Shown piece by piece: positions 61,504 to 64,000 of a stretch of DNA of 64,000 nt (positions are counted from its first letter, which is position 1; each line of letters starts with the position of its first letter). The translations under genes and the position numbers were made by a program. Origin of the DNA: Litoditis marina (taxonomy: Eukaryota > Nematoda > Chromadorea > Rhabditida > Rhabditidae); NCBI GenBank assembly GCA_964036275.1, contig OZ038433.1, positions 37,667,336-37,731,335 on the forward strand, read 5' to 3'. The notes under the pieces are model-generated. The model was not told the origin of the DNA and did no database searches. It was given only the letters and a program-made list of their open reading frames with translations.

Positions 61504-63317
61504 TCACCACCCTATACATAATCGTGCTAAATGACGTGACGGTACGGTACGGTACGTGACTTTGACTTGAACGATGAGCACTAACCAGTATGACCATCAA
61601 TTATGTCACTAAAATCTAAGGTCGCGGTGTCTAAGGAAAATCAATGCTATCGATTTATTGATTTTTTAAGGCCTTAAGTTGGACAGTGAAATTTCGGAGA
61701 TACTCCACATGAAAGCTTGTATTCTGAAGTTGATTGTTTCTGTCGAGCGCTTTTTGCCGGAAACGTTTCCGGAAACAGTTACATGAATTAGAAAAAAGTA
61801 CACTTTTTTGCTACTTTCATTCCTCATACCGCCCATGTTGATGATATGACCTCAAATTTTCTGGCTGGTTGAACTCTTCAGAAGTCGCTTCTATTGGCTC
61901 AATATCGTGGAAAATTTCGCAACTTCCTCCGCATTTGAGAAATTTCCGGAACTTTTTGAGATTTCCGAACTGTTTTAAAATGGTCCTGAACTGTTCATAT
62001 TGTGGCAGAAGATGTGTCATGACCTACTAACTATACATTTGCAATATGAAAGATCAAAGATCAAGTATCGATTTTTGGTGATCTCCGTTATGAAACATAG
62101 TACCTCATAAATGAAGCTACAAAAGAAGATTCCTATGAACTATATGTCTTCTAATTTCTACAGTGTATAGAGTTGATTGTCAGGTACTCTACTTTATAAG
62201 CAATAAACATTATATCATATAATGGGTGTTCTGTGAGCGTTGATAAAAACCAACAGAAAATTCCATTCATTTTGGTGGGGCACATGTTCAAAATGTGATT
62301 GAATCTCTGAGATTTGTGTATAAGATGCGCATAAAGAATTGAAACAATTTGTATGTGACAGATTTTTGAATTTCTCAAAAATAATTTTTTAAAACGTTTT
62401 TTTAGAAAAAAGTAAAACAGCCAAACTCATGCAGTATGACCCAAATTTTGTCCATAGACGAAGGTCAATAGACCGGCAAACATTGTGAAAAATCAAGCAA
62501 AACCATTAAGCCGTTCTCGAGTTATTCAAGTTTTAAAAGTCCAACCCGTACTATATACGGCGCAAATAGGCTCACTTTTAAGCTACCTCGGACTCAACAT
62601 TTTCCCACGCTTCTCCTGATCGTCAAAATGATCGGAACGACTTGAAACTCATAGGACAGGACCAGTATTGAATAAAGATTGTACTGCAAAAGCAGTAAGG
62701 TCAAAGGTCAACTATTGATTTTTTTAGCGCAATAAATACGATTTTGGCCTAAAATTGCTATGGAAATAGATGTAACTTCAAACTTAGCGTCATTGTATTC
62801 CACTACTCATGAACAACTCAAAAAATCAAACACGGGACACATCGGAAAAAAATGAACCAAGTTACAGTAGTTTTAAGTTTCAAGATCAAACCATCAATTG
62901 ATGACGTCACATACCAAGCATTTCACTAGCAAAAAAGTCAAGTTCTTTTTAATAGTTCTTCTTGGGCTCCAAGCTATTGCAAACCGTAGATCATACTCAT
63001 AGGTGAAGACTATATGAATTCTAAGTAACGACGAGTAATATTCAGAAGGCTAGAAGACGTCAAATACAAACAATGCCATAGAGTATTGAAACTCTCAGAA
63101 CAAGTACCATTAGTGACAACGATGTCATGACGACAATGTTTCACGATGTAACGTCAACGACACATAGGATTCTGAAGGCCAGAAGACGTCACAACCCAAG
63201 TTGTCATGGAACCAAAAAAGTTAATCTAAATAACTCTAAATGACTACACGCGTGGGGGGTCTGGGGGGTCTCCCCCCAGCTAGACGGGCACGCGGCGTGA
63301 GCCGCGTGACCGGCTAG
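61504..63317 (+). mobile_element. H1 unit A21, alpha 3' end
   Basis: 1,814 bp, near copy of A12, differing mainly in the 5' pentamer tract and a few scattered bases. HSE-like triplet at 61938-61952. It ends in CTAG at 63314-63317. Confidence 0.8.
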
Positions 63318-64000
63318 TCACCACCCTAGAGATAATTCGACTAACTGACGTGACGTAACGGGACTCCATTTGGAAAGCCCCAGACCTAACCACTGTGACC
63401 ATCAATTATGTCACTAAAATCTAAGGTCGCGGTGTCTAAGGAAAATCAATGCTATCGATTTATTGATTTTTTAAGGCCCTAAGTTGGACAGTGAAAATTC
63501 GGAGATACTTCACATGAAAGCCTGTATTCTGAAGACAAATGTTTCCATCGAGCGCTTTTTGCCGGAAACGTTTCCGGAAAGAGTTACATGAATTAGAAAA
63601 AAATATAATTTTTTGCTACTTTCATTCCTCATACCGCGTATGTTGTAGATATGACCTTAAAATTTCTGGCTGGTTGAACTCTCCAGAAGTCCCTTCTATT
63701 GGCTCAGTATCGTTGAAAATTTCGCAATATCCTCCGGATTTGAGAAATTTCCGGAACATTTTGAGATTTCCGAACTGTTTTAAAATGGTCCTCATCTGTT
63801 CATATTGTGACACAAGATGTGTCATGACCTACTGAGTATACACTCGCAATATGAGAGATCAAAGATCAAGTATCGATTTTTGGTGCGCTCCGTTATGAAA
63901 CGTAGTACCTCATTAATGAGGCTACAAAAGAAGGTTCCCATGAACTATTTGTCTTCTAATTTTTACAGTGTATAGAGTTGATTGTCAGGTACTCTACTTT
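63318..64000 (+). mobile_element. H1 unit A22 (3' truncated by window edge)
   Basis: First 683 bp of an H1 unit, starting TCACCACCCTAGAGATAATT. It includes the palindrome and a perfect HSE-like triplet at 63743-63757. Its 3' subtype cannot be seen. Confidence 0.78.

Larger units (their letters stand above)
45425..64000 (+). repeat. H1 Helitron-like tandem array, second block (units A12-A22)
   Basis: Eleven head-to-tail H1 units, the last cut by the window edge. The order mixes alpha, beta and gamma 3' ends. Long-range copies are visible: A12 recurs as A21 (offset 16,079 bp) and A17 recurs as A20 (offset 5,311 bp). There is no recognisable gene, RNA gene or unique sequence in these 18.6 kb. 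Confidence 0.9.

Noticed and set aside
1..64000. CRISPR array or bacterial/phage repeat region
   Set aside because: Units are 1.5-1.9 kb with no short repeat-spacer pattern. There are no bacterial genes, and 64 kb without a gene is not expected in a prokaryote or phage.

Overview
The window is 64 kb of eukaryotic-looking satellite DNA with no recognisable protein-coding gene. The longest open frame is 119 codons. It consists of about 36 head-to-tail repeat units, all in the same orientation on the + strand. From their ends I read most of the units as tandemly arrayed, non-autonomous Helitron-like (rolling-circle) elements: each starts with TC and ends with a GC-rich hairpin, five bases and CTAG (a CTRR end). 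The next unit usually starts directly after CTAG. No Rep (HUH) or helicase coding sequence is present, so any mobility would need proteins supplied from elsewhere. The host is probably an animal. An AT-rich nematode, possibly Caenorhabditis-like, would fit the Helitrons with heat-shock-element-like cores, but this is a low-confidence inference from general knowledge and the sequence does not prove it.

Three families are present. H1 (about 1.67-1.84 kb, 22 units, A1-A22) starts TCACC. It has three 3'-end subtypes: alpha with an extra G/C-tract hairpin, beta without it, and gamma with a different 3' body and a CCCGCGGC stem. H2 (about 1.88 kb, 8 units, B1-B8) starts TCTGCATTACTATACC and shares almost the same 3' hairpin. 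H3 (1,506 bp, 5 full units and 1 partial, C1-C6) keeps an H1-like 5' end and core but has a different 3' end without the GC hairpin. Its full copies look identical to each other by eye.

Layout: H1 array (1-18828), two H3 units (18829-21840), H2 array (21843 to about 37775), a truncated H3 (about 37776-39080), one H1 (39081-40906), three H3 units (40907-45424), and a second H1 array (45425-64000, running off the end). Several units are chimeric, internally duplicated, deleted or truncated. Multi-unit blocks recur at offsets of about 5.3, 10 and 16 kb, which points to recent amplification, gene conversion and template switching.

Shared architecture, 5' to 3', in H1 and H2: TC terminus; a variable GGTAC/GTAAC pentamer tract; an AT-rich head module around ATCGATTTATTGATT; a 16-bp palindrome (H1 only); a heat-shock-element-like core; a nearly invariant CCGTA-CTATA-TACGG hairpin; a TGACGTCA (CRE/bZIP-type) palindrome; two copies of a 23-bp repeat 129-130 bp apart; the terminal hairpin; CTAG. 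The hairpin stem shows compensatory base changes between families (A-T, G-C and C-G at the same position), which supports a structural role. The most notable result is a satellite built from Helitron ends in which each element's own 5' T can serve as the target T of the element before it.
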